From Gaiellasilicea sp963789355 (GTDB lineage Bacteria > Actinomycetota > Thermoleophilia > Gaiellales > Gaiellaceae): a stretch of DNA of 64,000 bases. The DNA lies in assembly GCA_963789355.1 (NCBI GenBank), contig CAWBKK010000010.1, positions 248,001 through 312,000 on the forward strand. The letters run 5' to 3'. This document shows, piece by piece, positions 16,452 to 24,957 of this stretch (position 1 is its first letter; every line of letters starts with the position of its first letter). Position numbers and translations under genes: made by a program. The notes beneath the pieces were generated by a model, which worked only from the letters and a program-made list of their open reading frames with translations, made no database searches and had not been told where the DNA came from.

Positions 16452-17208
16452 CTAGTCGTCGTCGCCGTCGTCGCCGCCGCTGCCGCCATGCCGGCCGACG
16501 AGCGTGCCGTTGACGTCGATGTTGTCCAGGACTGCGAGCCCGAAGTTGTCCGGACCCGTGTCATAGCCCTCGTCGAAGATGATCGAGATCGACTTCACTG
16601 TTCCAGTGACCGGCGCCAGGACGCCGGCGCTGTTGAATCCGAGCAGCGGAGTCGTGCCACCCCAGCGAAGCCGCATGTAGCCGACGCCGGGGGTCGCGAC
16701 CGGTGGCGGCGAGTTGCAGCCAATGAAGTAGTTACTGGTCGTGGTCTCGACGTTGAAGCGAGGTGCACCCGCGCCGCAATGCGATCCACGCGGATCGTTC
16801 TGGTTCGCCCCCGGCTTGCGCAGGTCGTAGCCGAGCTCGGTGACCGTGATCCCCTTCACGTTCTTCAGCTCCGCTACCGCCGCGGCGTTGTTGTTCGTCG
16901 GACCGGTCTTCGGCCAGGAGAAGGCCCTCGTTCTTCCTGTCATCCGAGTCGCCGGTCGGGCAGGCCGGATCGGTGTAGGAGACGATCTGCGTGGTCGTGA
17001 ACGTCGGCGGTACGAACTCCTCAACCTTTGCCTTGGTCGGGCAGCCGATGCCGTCCAGCCACTCGGCCTGAACCAGGAAGGTCTTGGCCGGATCAAACTC
17101 GTCCGCCTTGACGTGGTTGAACTTGTCCTTTGCTGCCCCACCCGCGATTGCGACGGCCGCAAGGCCGAGGAACGCGAGCACGGTGACGATCATCACGCGT
17201 GACTTCAT
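16452..17208 (-). CDS. Secreted protein with acidic Gly/Asp tail (one frameshift)
   Basis: Starts at ATG 17208 after a purine-rich GGGGGTAG. The first 25 residues form a classic Sec signal peptide (MKSRVMIVTVLAFLGLAAVAIAGGA-type). The mature part is about 225 residues, includes several Cys, and ends GGSGGDDGDDD. An extra C near 16930 breaks the frame between 'DSDDRKNEG' and 'FSWPKTGPTNNN'; removing it gives 251 codons. Phrases such as LAVLDNIDVNG and TVKSISIIFDEGYD suggest a beta-sandwich, perhaps carbohydrate-binding or PEP-CTERM-like, but no family is firmly recognised. Confidence 0.7.
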
Positions 17209-17345
17209 ATTTCTACCCCCGTCTATGACGGCGCTCAATCGAATGGAGACCGGGCCGCCGTGCGGCTCTCCGTAGGGTTCTGTGTCCAGCCCTATAAGTT
17301 TCAAACACTACGAACCCGGCCAACCTGTCATAACACTTTCAGGCG

Positions 17346-18173
17346 CTACGCCTGTGCGGCGTAACGCTGGCACGAGGCGCAGAACCAGGTGCTCCTCCCG
17401 CCGACACGCGTCTTCGACAGAATCGTCCCGCAGCGGTCGCACGGCTCACCGGTGCGGCCGTAGGCCTTGAACTCCCGCTGCATCGCCCCGGACGAGCCGT
17501 CCGGGAGGCGGTAGTCGGAGAGGGTCGAGCCCTGGCGGGCGATCCCGAGCTCGAGCGCCTTGCGAATCGCGCGGTGCAGGCGCCGCAGCTCGTCCCGGTC
17601 GAGCGAGCCGGCCGGCCGCAGCGGGTTCAGCTTGGCGTACCAGAGCGCCTCGTCGACGTAGATGTTCCCGAGCCCGGCGAGCGTGCGCTGGTCGAGGAGT
17701 GCAGCCTTCAGCGGCGCGCGCCGGCCTTCGAGCCGCTCACCGAGCCCCCTTGCCGTGAAGGCGGCGACGAGCGGCTCCTCGCCCAGGCGGGCACCGAGGT
17801 AGGGCTCGAGCTCGCCCGGCTCGAGCAGGAGCCAGGTGCCGAAGCGGCGGACGTCGCGGTAGCCGACCGTCGTGCCGTCGTCGAGGGCGAGCGTGGCGCG
17901 GATGTGCGACGTCTCCCGCGGCTCGCTCAGCAGGCTCCCGGTCATCCGCAGGTGGATCAGGAGCGCGCGCCCTGACGCGAACCGGACGACCAGGTACTTC
18001 CCACGGCGGTCGACGTGCTCCACGCGCTCGCCGGTGAGCTCGGCCGCGACCTCGAGCGGATCCTCCGGCCGCGTCAGCCGGATGTCGTTGATCTCGACGT
18101 GCTCCAGCGTTCGTCCTTCGAGCACCGGCGCGATCGCACGCCTGACCGTCTCGACCTCGGGAAGCTCAGGCAC
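17346..18173 (-). CDS. mutM: Formamidopyrimidine-DNA glycosylase
   Basis: Bifunctional base-excision repair glycosylase/AP lyase removing 8-oxoguanine and FapyG. A GTG at 18173 gives PELPEVETVRR, whose Pro (after Met removal) and Glu are the catalytic residues. The helix-two-turn-helix contains GLGNIYVDE, and the C-terminal zinc finger has the expected CDRCG...CASCQR spacing. It is 275 residues, the normal length. It overlaps the upstream acetyltransferase gene by 8 bp. Confidence 0.97.
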   Translation of the reverse strand: MPELPEVETVRRAIAPVLEGRTLEHVEINDIRLTRPEDPLEVAAELTGERVEHVDRRGKYLVVRFASGRALLIHLRMTGSLLSEPRETSHIRATLALDDGTTVGYRDVRRFGTWLLLEPGELEPYLGARLGEEPLVAAFTARGLGERLEGRRAPLKAALLDQRTLAGLGNIYVDEALWYAKLNPLRPAGSLDRDELRRLHRAIRKALELGIARQGSTLSDYRLPDGSSGAMQREFKAYGRTGEPCDRCGTILSKTRVGGRSTWFCASCQRYAAQA

Positions 18174-18675
18174 CGGGTGGCGGCGGGAAGAAGTCCGGGT
18201 ACACCACGGGGCCTGCGACGGACGGGTCGAAGGCGGCAAGCGGCAGCGCCATCCACGCGCTCTCCGGGATCCGCGGATCGGGCCGCTCGAAGCCGAGCTC
18301 GCTCGCGGAGCGGAAACCGAACTGCGGGTAGTAGGAGGGCACGCCCTCGACGAGGAGGACGGGCTCGCGGCGGGCGTCGGCCGCTGCGATCGCGGCAAGA
18401 ACGACCTGCTTCCCCACGCCCGCGCGCTGCCGGTCGGGCCGCACCGCCATCGGAGTGAGGATCAGCACATCGGTCTCGCCCGCTCGCACAAAGCTCAGCA
18501 TCGTGAAGCCGACGAGCTCACCGCCGTCGTCCGCCACGAACGTCAGCTCGGGGACGTATCCCTCGGACTCGCGGATCGACTGCGTGAAGCGCGAGGTGAC
18601 GGCGTCGCCGAACGCGGCGTCGATCAGACGTGCGATCTCGGCGTTATCCGCGGCCCGCTCGCGCCGGATCCTCAC
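18166..18675 (-). CDS. GNAT-family N-acetyltransferase (predicted)
   Basis: A 169-residue acetyltransferase of the COG3153 type. It shows MRIRRERAADNAEIARLI, the acyl-CoA motif LTPMAVRPDRQRAGVGKQVV and EGVPSYYPQFGFRSASELGFE. That last block is typical of putative acetyltransferases with a C-terminal 'P...F' region binding the product side. It overlaps deoA (4 bp) upstream and mutM (8 bp) downstream, so it is co-transcribed in the nucleoside operon. Substrate unknown. Confidence 0.87.
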   Translation of the reverse strand: MRIRRERAADNAEIARLIDAAFGDAVTSRFTQSIRESEGYVPELTFVADDGGELVGFTMLSFVRAGETDVLILTPMAVRPDRQRAGVGKQVVLAAIAAADARREPVLLVEGVPSYYPQFGFRSASELGFERPDPRIPESAWMALPLAAFDPSVAGPVVYPDFFPPPPGA

Positions 18676-19970
18676 GCGACGACGTCGAGCAGGATCGAGT
18701 GCTCGGCCGGGGGTGCGTCACCGATCTCGTACGCGTCCCGCACTGCCTGCATCGCCGCCGCCCCAGTGTCGTTGTCGCGCGCGTGCACCTCGGCGAGCAC
18801 GTCGCCCGCAGAGACGCTCGCACCGCGCTTGGCGTGGCAGACGACGCCGACCGAGTGGTCGATCGAGTCCTCCTTCGTGCGCCGCCCGGCGCCGAGGTGG
18901 AGCGCCGCCATCCCCACGGCGATTGCGCCAAGCCTCGCCACCGAGCCCGCTCGCGGCGCCGTGACGGGCAGGACGACCGGCGCCTTCGGCAACGCCTCCG
19001 GGTCGGGATCGCCGCCCTGGGCGCGGATCCAGCGCTCGTAGAGCGCGAGCGCCGACCCGTCGGCGACCGCGGCCTCGGCGCGCCGTCTCCCCTCCTCCAC
19101 GTCGATCCCGAGGTCGGAGAGCGCGAGCAGCCGCGCGCAGGCATCCAGCACGAGCTCGGTGAAATCGGCCGGCCCTGCGCCGCGGACGGTGTCACGCGCC
19201 TCGGCGATCTCGAGCGCGTTGCCGACAGCGGCGCCCAGCGGCTGCTCCATGTCGGTCAGCAGGCAGACGACTTCGCGACCGGCGTGCTCGCCGAGCTCGA
19301 GCATCGTGCGCGCCAGCGCGCGGGCGTCGTCGAGCGTCTTCATGAAGGCGCCGTCCCCGACCTTGACGTCGAGCACGATCGCATCGGCGCCGCCCGCGAT
19401 CTTCTTCGACATGATCGAGGAGGCGATCAGCGGCAGGATGTCGACCGTGCCGGTGACGTCTCGGAGGCCGTAGAGCTTCTTGTCTGCCGGGACGAGGTCG
19501 TCCGTCTGGCCGACGATCGCGAGCCCCACCTCCTTGACCTGGCTGACGAAGCGCTCGACGGAGAGATCGACGCTGAAGCCGGGAATCGACTCGAGCTTGT
19601 CGAGCGTGCCGCCCGTGTGGCCAAGGCCGCGGCCGCTCATCTTCCCGACCGGCACGCCGCAGGCGGCCACGATCGGCCCGACCGCGATCGTCGTCTTGTC
19701 CCCGACGCCGCCCGTCGAGTGCTTGTCCACGACCTTGCGCCCGAGCGCGGCGCCGAGGTCGAGCGTGCGGCCGCTCCGGATCATGGCGTCGGTGAGCGCG
19801 TACGTCTCCGCGGGAGTCATGCCGCGGAAGTAGACGGCCATGCAGAACGCGGCGAGCTGGTAGTCCGGAATCTCACCGCGCGCATAGCCGAGAATGAGCT
19901 CCGAGATCTCGCCTGCCGGAAGCTCCTCCCCGTTCCGCTTCCGCTCGATCAGCTCTGCGGGATGGATCAT
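18672..19970 (-). CDS. deoA: Thymidine / pyrimidine-nucleoside phosphorylase
   Basis: Phosphorolysis of (deoxy)pyrimidine nucleosides to base and (deoxy)ribose-1-phosphate. The 432-residue protein has the family signature KHSTGGVGDKTTIAVGPI and SGRGLGHTGGTLDKLE, with a C-terminal PYNP domain. The ATG at 19970 overlaps the methyltransferase stop. The product is isomerised by phosphopentomutase (deoB), encoded two genes upstream in the same operon. Confidence 0.95.
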   Translation of the reverse strand: MIHPAELIERKRNGEELPAGEISELILGYARGEIPDYQLAAFCMAVYFRGMTPAETYALTDAMIRSGRTLDLGAALGRKVVDKHSTGGVGDKTTIAVGPIVAACGVPVGKMSGRGLGHTGGTLDKLESIPGFSVDLSVERFVSQVKEVGLAIVGQTDDLVPADKKLYGLRDVTGTVDILPLIASSIMSKKIAGGADAIVLDVKVGDGAFMKTLDDARALARTMLELGEHAGREVVCLLTDMEQPLGAAVGNALEIAEARDTVRGAGPADFTELVLDACARLLALSDLGIDVEEGRRRAEAAVADGSALALYERWIRAQGGDPDPEALPKAPVVLPVTAPRAGSVARLGAIAVGMAALHLGAGRRTKEDSIDHSVGVVCHAKRGASVSAGDVLAEVHARDNDTGAAAMQAVRDAYEIGDAPPAEHSILLDVVA

Positions 19971-20665
19971 CGGGTGGCGACATAGATGACCGGAGCCCGG
20001 CGGACGCGCAACGGCACGTCCGCGTCGGCTGGAAGCGCGCCCGAGAAGAGCTGCCGGGATGCGTCGACGTACGAGACAACCGCAGCCCGGTCGGGGAAGT
20101 TGATCCAGCCGCCGACGTCGCGCTCCTCGACATGCGTGAAATGGCGGTGTAGCAACGGCGGCCCGTTGACGTCGTCGAACGACGATTCCGGCCAGTCGTC
20201 GACCAGCTGGGCGAGCTCCTTGAGGTGCTCGCGGCGGTTCGTGACGGCGACCAGGCGGCCGCCCGGCCGCAGGACGCGTGCGAGCTCCGAGACCGCCCGC
20301 TCGACGTCGGGCACGTGGTAGAGCATCCAGGCCGCGAGCGCGCAGTCGAACCACCCATCCTCGAACGGCAACTCCTGGACATCTCCGACGCGCGCGTTGA
20401 CGCCGCGGTCGCGCGTCAGCTCGACCATCCGCTCCGAGACGTCGATCGCCTCGACCTCGGCGCCGAATTCCCGGATCCGAGCAGCCGCCTCGCCCGGGCC
20501 GCAGCCGACCTCGAGCACTCGAGCCGGCTGCACCTCCAGCACCGCCTCGACCGCCAGGGACGGCGAGTCCGGCCCATCCGCGTAACGGTAGGCCTCGCGA
20601 CGGCCGAGCAGGCCACGCTCGCTCGCGTACTCATCCGCAACGGCAGCCGGGTCGTTGAGGCTCAC
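19967..20665 (-). CDS. SAM-dependent methyltransferase (class I)
   Basis: A 232-residue Methyltransf_11-type enzyme. Motif I is VLEVGCGPGEAA, the acidic residue after strand 2 is in AIDVSERM, and motif III/IV is ELPFEDGWFDCALAAWMLYHV with LARVLRPGGRLVAVT. The GTG at 20665 overlaps the deoB stop and its own end overlaps deoA, so it is translationally coupled within a nucleoside-salvage operon. No target can be named; the position suggests a nucleoside or small-molecule acceptor, but this is speculative. Confidence 0.85.
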   Translation of the reverse strand: MSLNDPAAVADEYASERGLLGRREAYRYADGPDSPSLAVEAVLEVQPARVLEVGCGPGEAAARIREFGAEVEAIDVSERMVELTRDRGVNARVGDVQELPFEDGWFDCALAAWMLYHVPDVERAVSELARVLRPGGRLVAVTNRREHLKELAQLVDDWPESSFDDVNGPPLLHRHFTHVEERDVGGWINFPDRAAVVSYVDASRQLFSGALPADADVPLRVRRAPVIYVATR

Positions 20666-21828
20666 GGAGTCAGGATCGGCGTCCCCGGGATGCCGCGGCC
20701 CGGCGCCTTGCCGCCGAGCCAGGCGTTCACCGTCGCACCGACGTCGCTGAACTCGCCCTCGTGGATCGCGCCCTTCGCGTTGCGCCCAGCTGCGTAGGCG
20801 AGCAGGAGCGCGTGCTCGCGCGAGTGGTCCGTGGACGGCGTCGTCGGGTCGCAGCCGTGGTCGGACGTGATGATCAGGAGGTCGCCCGGCCGTAGCGACT
20901 CGAGGATGTCCTCGAGGCGACGGTCGAAGTCCTGGAGGCAGCGGTGGAAGTTGACGGGGTCGTTCCGATGGCCCCAGAGCATGTCCGTCTCGACGAGGTT
21001 CGTGAAGATCAGGCCCTCGTCGACCTTCTGGAGCAACTCGATCGTCCGGTTGATCCCGTCCACGTTCGACTTCGTCGGCGAGGACTCGTCGATGTCGCAG
21101 CCGGCGAAGATGTCGCTGATCTTCCCGACTGCGTGCACCTTCTGGCCGGCGTCGCGGACGAGCGAGAGGTAGTTGGGCCGGCGCGGCTCGAGCGAGAAGT
21201 CGTGCCGGTTCGGTGTCCGCTCGTAGCTGCCGGGTGCGCCCGCGAACGGCCGCGCGATCACGCGGCCGACCGCGTGCTTCCCGGCCAGCAGCTCGCGGGC
21301 GACCCTGCACCCCTCGTACAGCTCCTCGAGCGGGATCGTCTCCTCGTGCGCCGCGATCTGGAAGACCGAGTCGGCCGAGGTGTAGACGATCCATTTACCC
21401 GTCTTCTGATGCTCCTCGCCGAGCTCCTGGATGATCTCGGTCCCCGACGCGACCTTGTTGCCGAGGACGCCGCGCCCGGTCTTGTGCATGAACGGGTCGA
21501 TCACGTCGTGGGGGAAACCGTGTGGGTACGTCGGCATCGCGGTCGGAGTGACCACGCCGATCATCTCCCAGTGCCCGGTCGTCGTGTCCTTGCCCTTCGA
21601 CCGCTCGAGCAGGCGGCCGGCGACGGCGGGCGCGCCCGGTTGCGGCGGACAGCCCTCGAGTTCCATCACGTTCCCGAGCCCGAGCGCCTCGAGCGCAGGC
21701 AGGTCGAGACCCCCGACGGCGCGAGCGACGTTGCCGAGCGTGTTCGACCCCTCATCTCCGAACGAGGCCGCGTCGGGCAACTCCCCCGCGCCGACGGCAT
21801 CGAGCACGATTACGCAGGCCCGCGGCAC
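20662..21828 (-). CDS. deoB: Phosphopentomutase
   Basis: Interconverts (deoxy)ribose 1-phosphate and 5-phosphate, with Mn2+ bound in an alkaline-phosphatase-like core. The 388-residue protein opens with VIVLDAVGAGELPDAASFGDEGSNTLGN and contains IYTSADSVFQIAAHEE, FTNLVETDMLWGHRND and LLIITSDHGCDPTTPSTDHSRE, all diagnostic. It is first in the deoB-methyltransferase-deoA-GNAT-mutM run. Confidence 0.96.
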   Translation of the reverse strand: MPRACVIVLDAVGAGELPDAASFGDEGSNTLGNVARAVGGLDLPALEALGLGNVMELEGCPPQPGAPAVAGRLLERSKGKDTTTGHWEMIGVVTPTAMPTYPHGFPHDVIDPFMHKTGRGVLGNKVASGTEIIQELGEEHQKTGKWIVYTSADSVFQIAAHEETIPLEELYEGCRVARELLAGKHAVGRVIARPFAGAPGSYERTPNRHDFSLEPRRPNYLSLVRDAGQKVHAVGKISDIFAGCDIDESSPTKSNVDGINRTIELLQKVDEGLIFTNLVETDMLWGHRNDPVNFHRCLQDFDRRLEDILESLRPGDLLIITSDHGCDPTTPSTDHSREHALLLAYAAGRNAKGAIHEGEFSDVGATVNAWLGGKAPGRGIPGTPILTP

Positions 21829-21848
21829 GCGGCTATTGTACGGCCCGC

Positions 21849-21995
21849 ATGGATCAGGTCATCGGTCTCCTCGGTCTGCTCGTCTACATCGCTGTGATCG
21901 TCGCGCTCGCGGCGGGGATCACGTGGATCGTCGTGAAGCTCAGCCCCTCGAAGAGCCAGAAGCAGCTCGAGGCGCGCCAGCAGAAGACCGGCTGA
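21849..21995 (+). CDS. Small membrane protein (48 aa)
   Basis: A short gene starting at ATG 21849, divergent from deoB with 20 bp between starts. It encodes one long hydrophobic helix (residues 4-30, Val/Ile/Leu/Ala-rich) followed by a polar, basic tail (KLSPSKSQKQLEARQQKTG). The clean helix-plus-tail composition and compact fit between genes argue that it is real. There is no obvious ribosome site, so it may be leaderless or weakly translated. Family unknown. Confidence 0.5.
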   Translation: MDQVIGLLGLLVYIAVIVALAAGITWIVVKLSPSKSQKQLEARQQKTG

Positions 21996-22012
21996 ACCGA
22001 AGCGCTCGACTC

Positions 22013-22390
22013 TTATCGCGTCCGGAACGACCCGCTCGAGAGTGTCTGGTTGCCGCTCCGCTCGATCGCCAGCACCTTCCACGCGTACTTGGTGCGGGGC
22101 CGGAGGAATCCGTTCGGCACGTCGATGCTGGTCACCGAGCGCGGCAGGTACATGCTCAGCCCGAGCTTCCCGATCATCTGCCGGTCCGGCTCGGCATCCT
22201 TCTCGATGCTCAGCTGGTACGCGATGATCGTCGCCGGCTCGCCGGTGATCGTCTTGGAGACGGGCCGCCAGCGGGCGACGACGCCGCGCACCGGCACCGT
22301 GGCAGCCTCGGCGGGAGAGACGGCCGTCGGACCCGCCGGAATGTCGTGCGTCAGCGAAACGATCGGGAGCGATGGGCGAAAGCGTCTCAG
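22013..22390 (-). CDS. Fibronectin type III-like domain protein, probable CTG start
   Basis: A 125-residue protein whose body resembles a single FN3/Ig-like beta-sandwich: PAGPTAVSPAEAATVPVRG, ARWRPV, then LRPRTKYAWKVLAIERSG near the end. The conventional in-frame start (GTG 22297) would delete the first strand. Upstream, the only good start is CTG at 22388-22390, preceded by GGAGG at exactly 5 nt spacing (22396-22400). No signal peptide is visible with this start. Function unknown. Alternatively it is a fragment whose 5' part was lost. Confidence 0.55.
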   Translation of the reverse strand: MRRFRPSLPIVSLTHDIPAGPTAVSPAEAATVPVRGVVARWRPVSKTITGEPATIIAYQLSIEKDAEPDRQMIGKLGLSMYLPRSVTSIDVPNGFLRPRTKYAWKVLAIERSGNQTLSSGSFRTR

Positions 22391-22400
22391 GGGTGCCTCC
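22388..22400 (-). promoter_or_regulatory. Ribosome-binding site deciding a CTG start
   Basis: On the minus strand GGAGG (22396-22400) is followed by CACCC and then CTG (22388-22390). An in-frame stop lies 12 codons upstream of the CTG and no ATG, GTG or TTG comes in between. The strength and spacing of the site are the main argument that CTG is used here. Confidence 0.5.
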
Positions 22401-22463
22401 GTGGGTATGAGCGACTGCGGTTCACGCTATGGCGTCCCGATGAGGCGGACATGAGCCGAAAGA

Positions 22464-22486
22464 GACGTCCCCGCGTCGAGGACGTC
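22464..22486 (-). terminator. Weak hairpin at the end of ald
   Basis: GACGTCC and GGACGTC (7-bp arms, 9-nt loop) flank the ald stop codon. Read on the minus strand they are followed by TCTTTC. The stem is short and the T tract poor, so a terminator role is only suggested. Confidence 0.3.
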
Positions 22487-23609
22487 AGACGGCTGCTGGG
22501 CCGAGGACGTCGTCGAGCGGCGTGTAGTCGAGTCCGTGCGCCTCGGCGACGGCCTCGTAGGTGAGCTTGCCGTCGACCACGTTGACGCCGCCGGCAAGTG
22601 CGTGGTCGCGGGCGACCGCGGCTGCAAGCCCGTGGTCGGCGACCGCCTCGACGTAGGGCAGCGTCACGTTCGTCAGCGCCTTCGTCGACGTGATCGGGAC
22701 TGCGCCGGGCATGTTCGCGACGCAGTAGTGGACGACGCCGTCGACGTCGTAGACCGGGTCGTCGTGCGTGGTCGGGCGCGAGGTCTCGGCGCAGCCGCCC
22801 TGGTCGATCGCGACGTCGCAGAAGACGCTTCCCTGCTTCATCCCCGTCACCATCTCGCGCGTGAGCAGCTTCGGCGCGAGCGCGCCCGGGATCAGGACGG
22901 CGCCGATGACCACGTCTGCGTCCAGCACCGACTCCTCGATCTCGAGCGTCGACGACATCACCAGGCTGACGCGGCCGTGCAGCGTCTCCTCGAGGTGGCG
23001 CATCCGGTCGACAGAGCGCTCGAGGATCGTCACCTGGGCGCCGAGCCCGAGTGCGATCACGGCAGCGTTGTAGCCGACGATGCCGCCGCCGATGACGACC
23101 ACCTTCCCCGGCGCGACGCCGGCGACGCCGCCGAGCAGAAGGCCGCGACCGCCCTTCGGCCGCTCGAGGTAGTGCGCGCCCGCCTGAGCCGCGAGCCGGC
23201 CCGCCACCTCGCTCATCGGCGCCAGCAGCGGCAGACGTCGATCCTCGGTCTCGACGGTCTCGTATGCGACCGCGGTGACGCCGCTGTCGACCAGCGCGCG
23301 CGTGAGCGGCTCGTCGGCGGCGATGTGGAGATACGTGAAGAGGACGAGGCCCTCGCGCAGGCGCGGATACTCGGGCGCAATCGGCTCCTTCACCTTCAGC
23401 AGCAGCTCGACGCTCTCCCAGACCTCGTCGACCGACGCGATCCGCGCCCCGGTGGCCGCGTACTGCTCGTCCGGGAACTGGCTGCCCCCACCGGCGCCCG
23501 TCTCGACGACGACTTCGTGCCCGCGCTGGACGAGCTCGCGCGCGCCGGCAGGCGTCAGCGCGACTCGGTACTCCTGCGGCTTGATCTCCTTGGCGACGCC
23601 GATTCTCAC
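22485..23609 (-). CDS. ald: Alanine dehydrogenase
   Basis: NAD-dependent reversible deamination of L-alanine to pyruvate and ammonia. 374 residues, the usual size. The N-terminus RIGVAKEIKPQEYRVALTPAG, catalytic His in FTYLHIAAD, MSEVAGRLAAQ, the NAD-binding GGGIVGYNAAVIALGLGA and the C-terminal ANMPGAVPITSTKALTN are all characteristic. The GTG at 23609 gives the canonical N-terminus. It is divergent from a secreted protein gene (86 bp apart). Confidence 0.97.
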   Translation of the reverse strand: MRIGVAKEIKPQEYRVALTPAGARELVQRGHEVVVETGAGGGSQFPDEQYAATGARIASVDEVWESVELLLKVKEPIAPEYPRLREGLVLFTYLHIAADEPLTRALVDSGVTAVAYETVETEDRRLPLLAPMSEVAGRLAAQAGAHYLERPKGGRGLLLGGVAGVAPGKVVVIGGGIVGYNAAVIALGLGAQVTILERSVDRMRHLEETLHGRVSLVMSSTLEIEESVLDADVVIGAVLIPGALAPKLLTREMVTGMKQGSVFCDVAIDQGGCAETSRPTTHDDPVYDVDGVVHYCVANMPGAVPITSTKALTNVTLPYVEAVADHGLAAAVARDHALAGGVNVVDGKLTYEAVAEAHGLDYTPLDDVLGPAAV

Positions 23610-23695
23610 GCGCCGCACCTTACATTCCGCCGTCCTTGAGTCCGAGCCGAGAACGTGGGATCCTGAGGAGAGGTCGCCCGAAAGGAGGCACCGGC

Positions 23696-24190
23696 ATGAC
23701 GAAGCGGACGATCGTGCTCCCGCTTCTCGCGGCACTTCTCTTCGCGCTGCTGCTTCCGCTCGCAAGCGCGAAGAACTCGGCCGTTCCGGCACATGCGGTC
23801 GTCAAAGTCGCGTTCAACGCGAAGCTGAAGAAGTCGATCCTCGTCGACGCGCGCGGCTTCACCCTGTACATGTACACCGCTGACACCCCCGGCACCCCGT
23901 ACTGCTACGACGACGCCACGTACCACTGCTCGAAGGCGTGGCCGCCGCTGCTGACGAAGGGCAAGCCGCAGGCGGGCAAGGGCGCGAAGGCGTCGCTGCT
24001 CGGTACGGCGAAGCGCACCGGCGGCGGTCTCCAGGTGACCTACAAGGGACGTCCCCTCTATACGAACGCCGGCGCGAAGACGTTCGGCCTCGTTGCGGAC
24101 AAGAAGGCCGGCGACGTCAACGGGCAACGTTTCCTCGAGATCTGGTTCGTTCTGTCGCCCGCCGGAGTGCCTATCCGGGTCCGGCCCTAG
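23696..24190 (+). CDS. Secreted repeat-of-unknown-function protein (COG4315-like)
   Basis: A 164-residue exported protein. The ATG at 23696 is preceded by AAAGGAGG at 8-nt spacing. Residues 1-25 are a Sec signal peptide ending around LASAKN. The mature part has two copies of the PF03640-type repeat: ILVDARGFTLYMYTADTPG with a following Cys pair and KAWPPLL, and a second starting LQVTYKGRPLYTNAGAKTF. Such proteins are envelope-associated and of unknown role. Its TAG stop shares a CTAG with the convergent aldo/keto reductase. Confidence 0.85.
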   Translation: MTKRTIVLPLLAALLFALLLPLASAKNSAVPAHAVVKVAFNAKLKKSILVDARGFTLYMYTADTPGTPYCYDDATYHCSKAWPPLLTKGKPQAGKGAKASLLGTAKRTGGGLQVTYKGRPLYTNAGAKTFGLVADKKAGDVNGQRFLEIWFVLSPAGVPIRVRP

Positions 24191-24957
24191 CCGGCGAGTC
24201 GTTCGACGTAGCCCCGTTCCTCGCTTCCGAGCCAGGGTGGCTCGCCGGCGGCGGCGTTCTCGGCCGTGCGCTCGGGCCTCGACGTCGCGGGAATCACGAG
24301 GTCGACGCGCGGGTCGGAGAGCGTCCACTTGAGCAGCGCTTGCGGCCACGTCTCGACTCCGAACGTGCGCAGCGGCGCGAGTTGCTCCGGTTTCGGGGTC
24401 CGCCCGAGCAGGGAGCCCGAGCCGAACGGCTCCATCACGACCACGGCGACGCCGAGCTCGACCGCGAGCGGAAGCAGCTCCCGCTCGGCGGTGCGCTCGC
24501 GTGGATTCAGGGGGATCTGCAAGGTCTGAAAACGCCCGGTCCGGAGCGCCCGCGCGAGCTCTCCGAACGCCGACGGCGAGTAGTGCGTGACGCCGAGCTT
24601 GCCCACTCGACCAGCCTCGCGCTCGGCCTCCAGCCACGGCAGGTGCTGCTCCCACGCGACGAGGTTGTGTACCTGCTCGATCTCGACGTGGCCGAACGAC
24701 GCGAGTTGCGAGGCGAGCTGCCGGCGGGCGTCCTCGGCCGACGGCGTCCAGATCTTCGTGAGCACGGTCGCCTGGTCGCGGCGCGCGACGAGCGCGGCAC
24801 CGAGCGCGCGCTCCGAGCCGTACATCGGCGAGGTGTCGAAGCAGCGCACGCCGGCGCCGAGCGCAGCCTCGACCAGGCCTCGAGCGAGCCCGGCATCGTC
24901 GCGGAACGTGTTCCAGGTGCCAAGGCCGACGACCGGTCCGAGGCGGCGTTTCTCCAT
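24187..24957 (-). CDS. Aldo/keto reductase
   Basis: A 256-residue NADPH-dependent oxidoreductase with a TIM-barrel fold. The catalytic tetrad is visible: Asp41 and Tyr46 in FDTSPMYG, Lys68 in VLTKIW, His97 in EQVHN. The cofactor-binding end 'VIPATSRPERTAEN' is present. It is shorter than classic AKRs (about 280-330), as in the COG0656/COG4989-like minimal group. The ATG overlaps the stop of the DUF3866 gene (TGATG), implying an operon with it and the M20 peptidase. Confidence 0.92.
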   Translation of the reverse strand: MEKRRLGPVVGLGTWNTFRDDAGLARGLVEAALGAGVRCFDTSPMYGSERALGAALVARRDQATVLTKIWTPSAEDARRQLASQLASFGHVEIEQVHNLVAWEQHLPWLEAEREAGRVGKLGVTHYSPSAFGELARALRTGRFQTLQIPLNPRERTAERELLPLAVELGVAVVVMEPFGSGSLLGRTPKPEQLAPLRTFGVETWPQALLKWTLSDPRVDLVIPATSRPERTAENAAAGEPPWLGSEERGYVERLAG

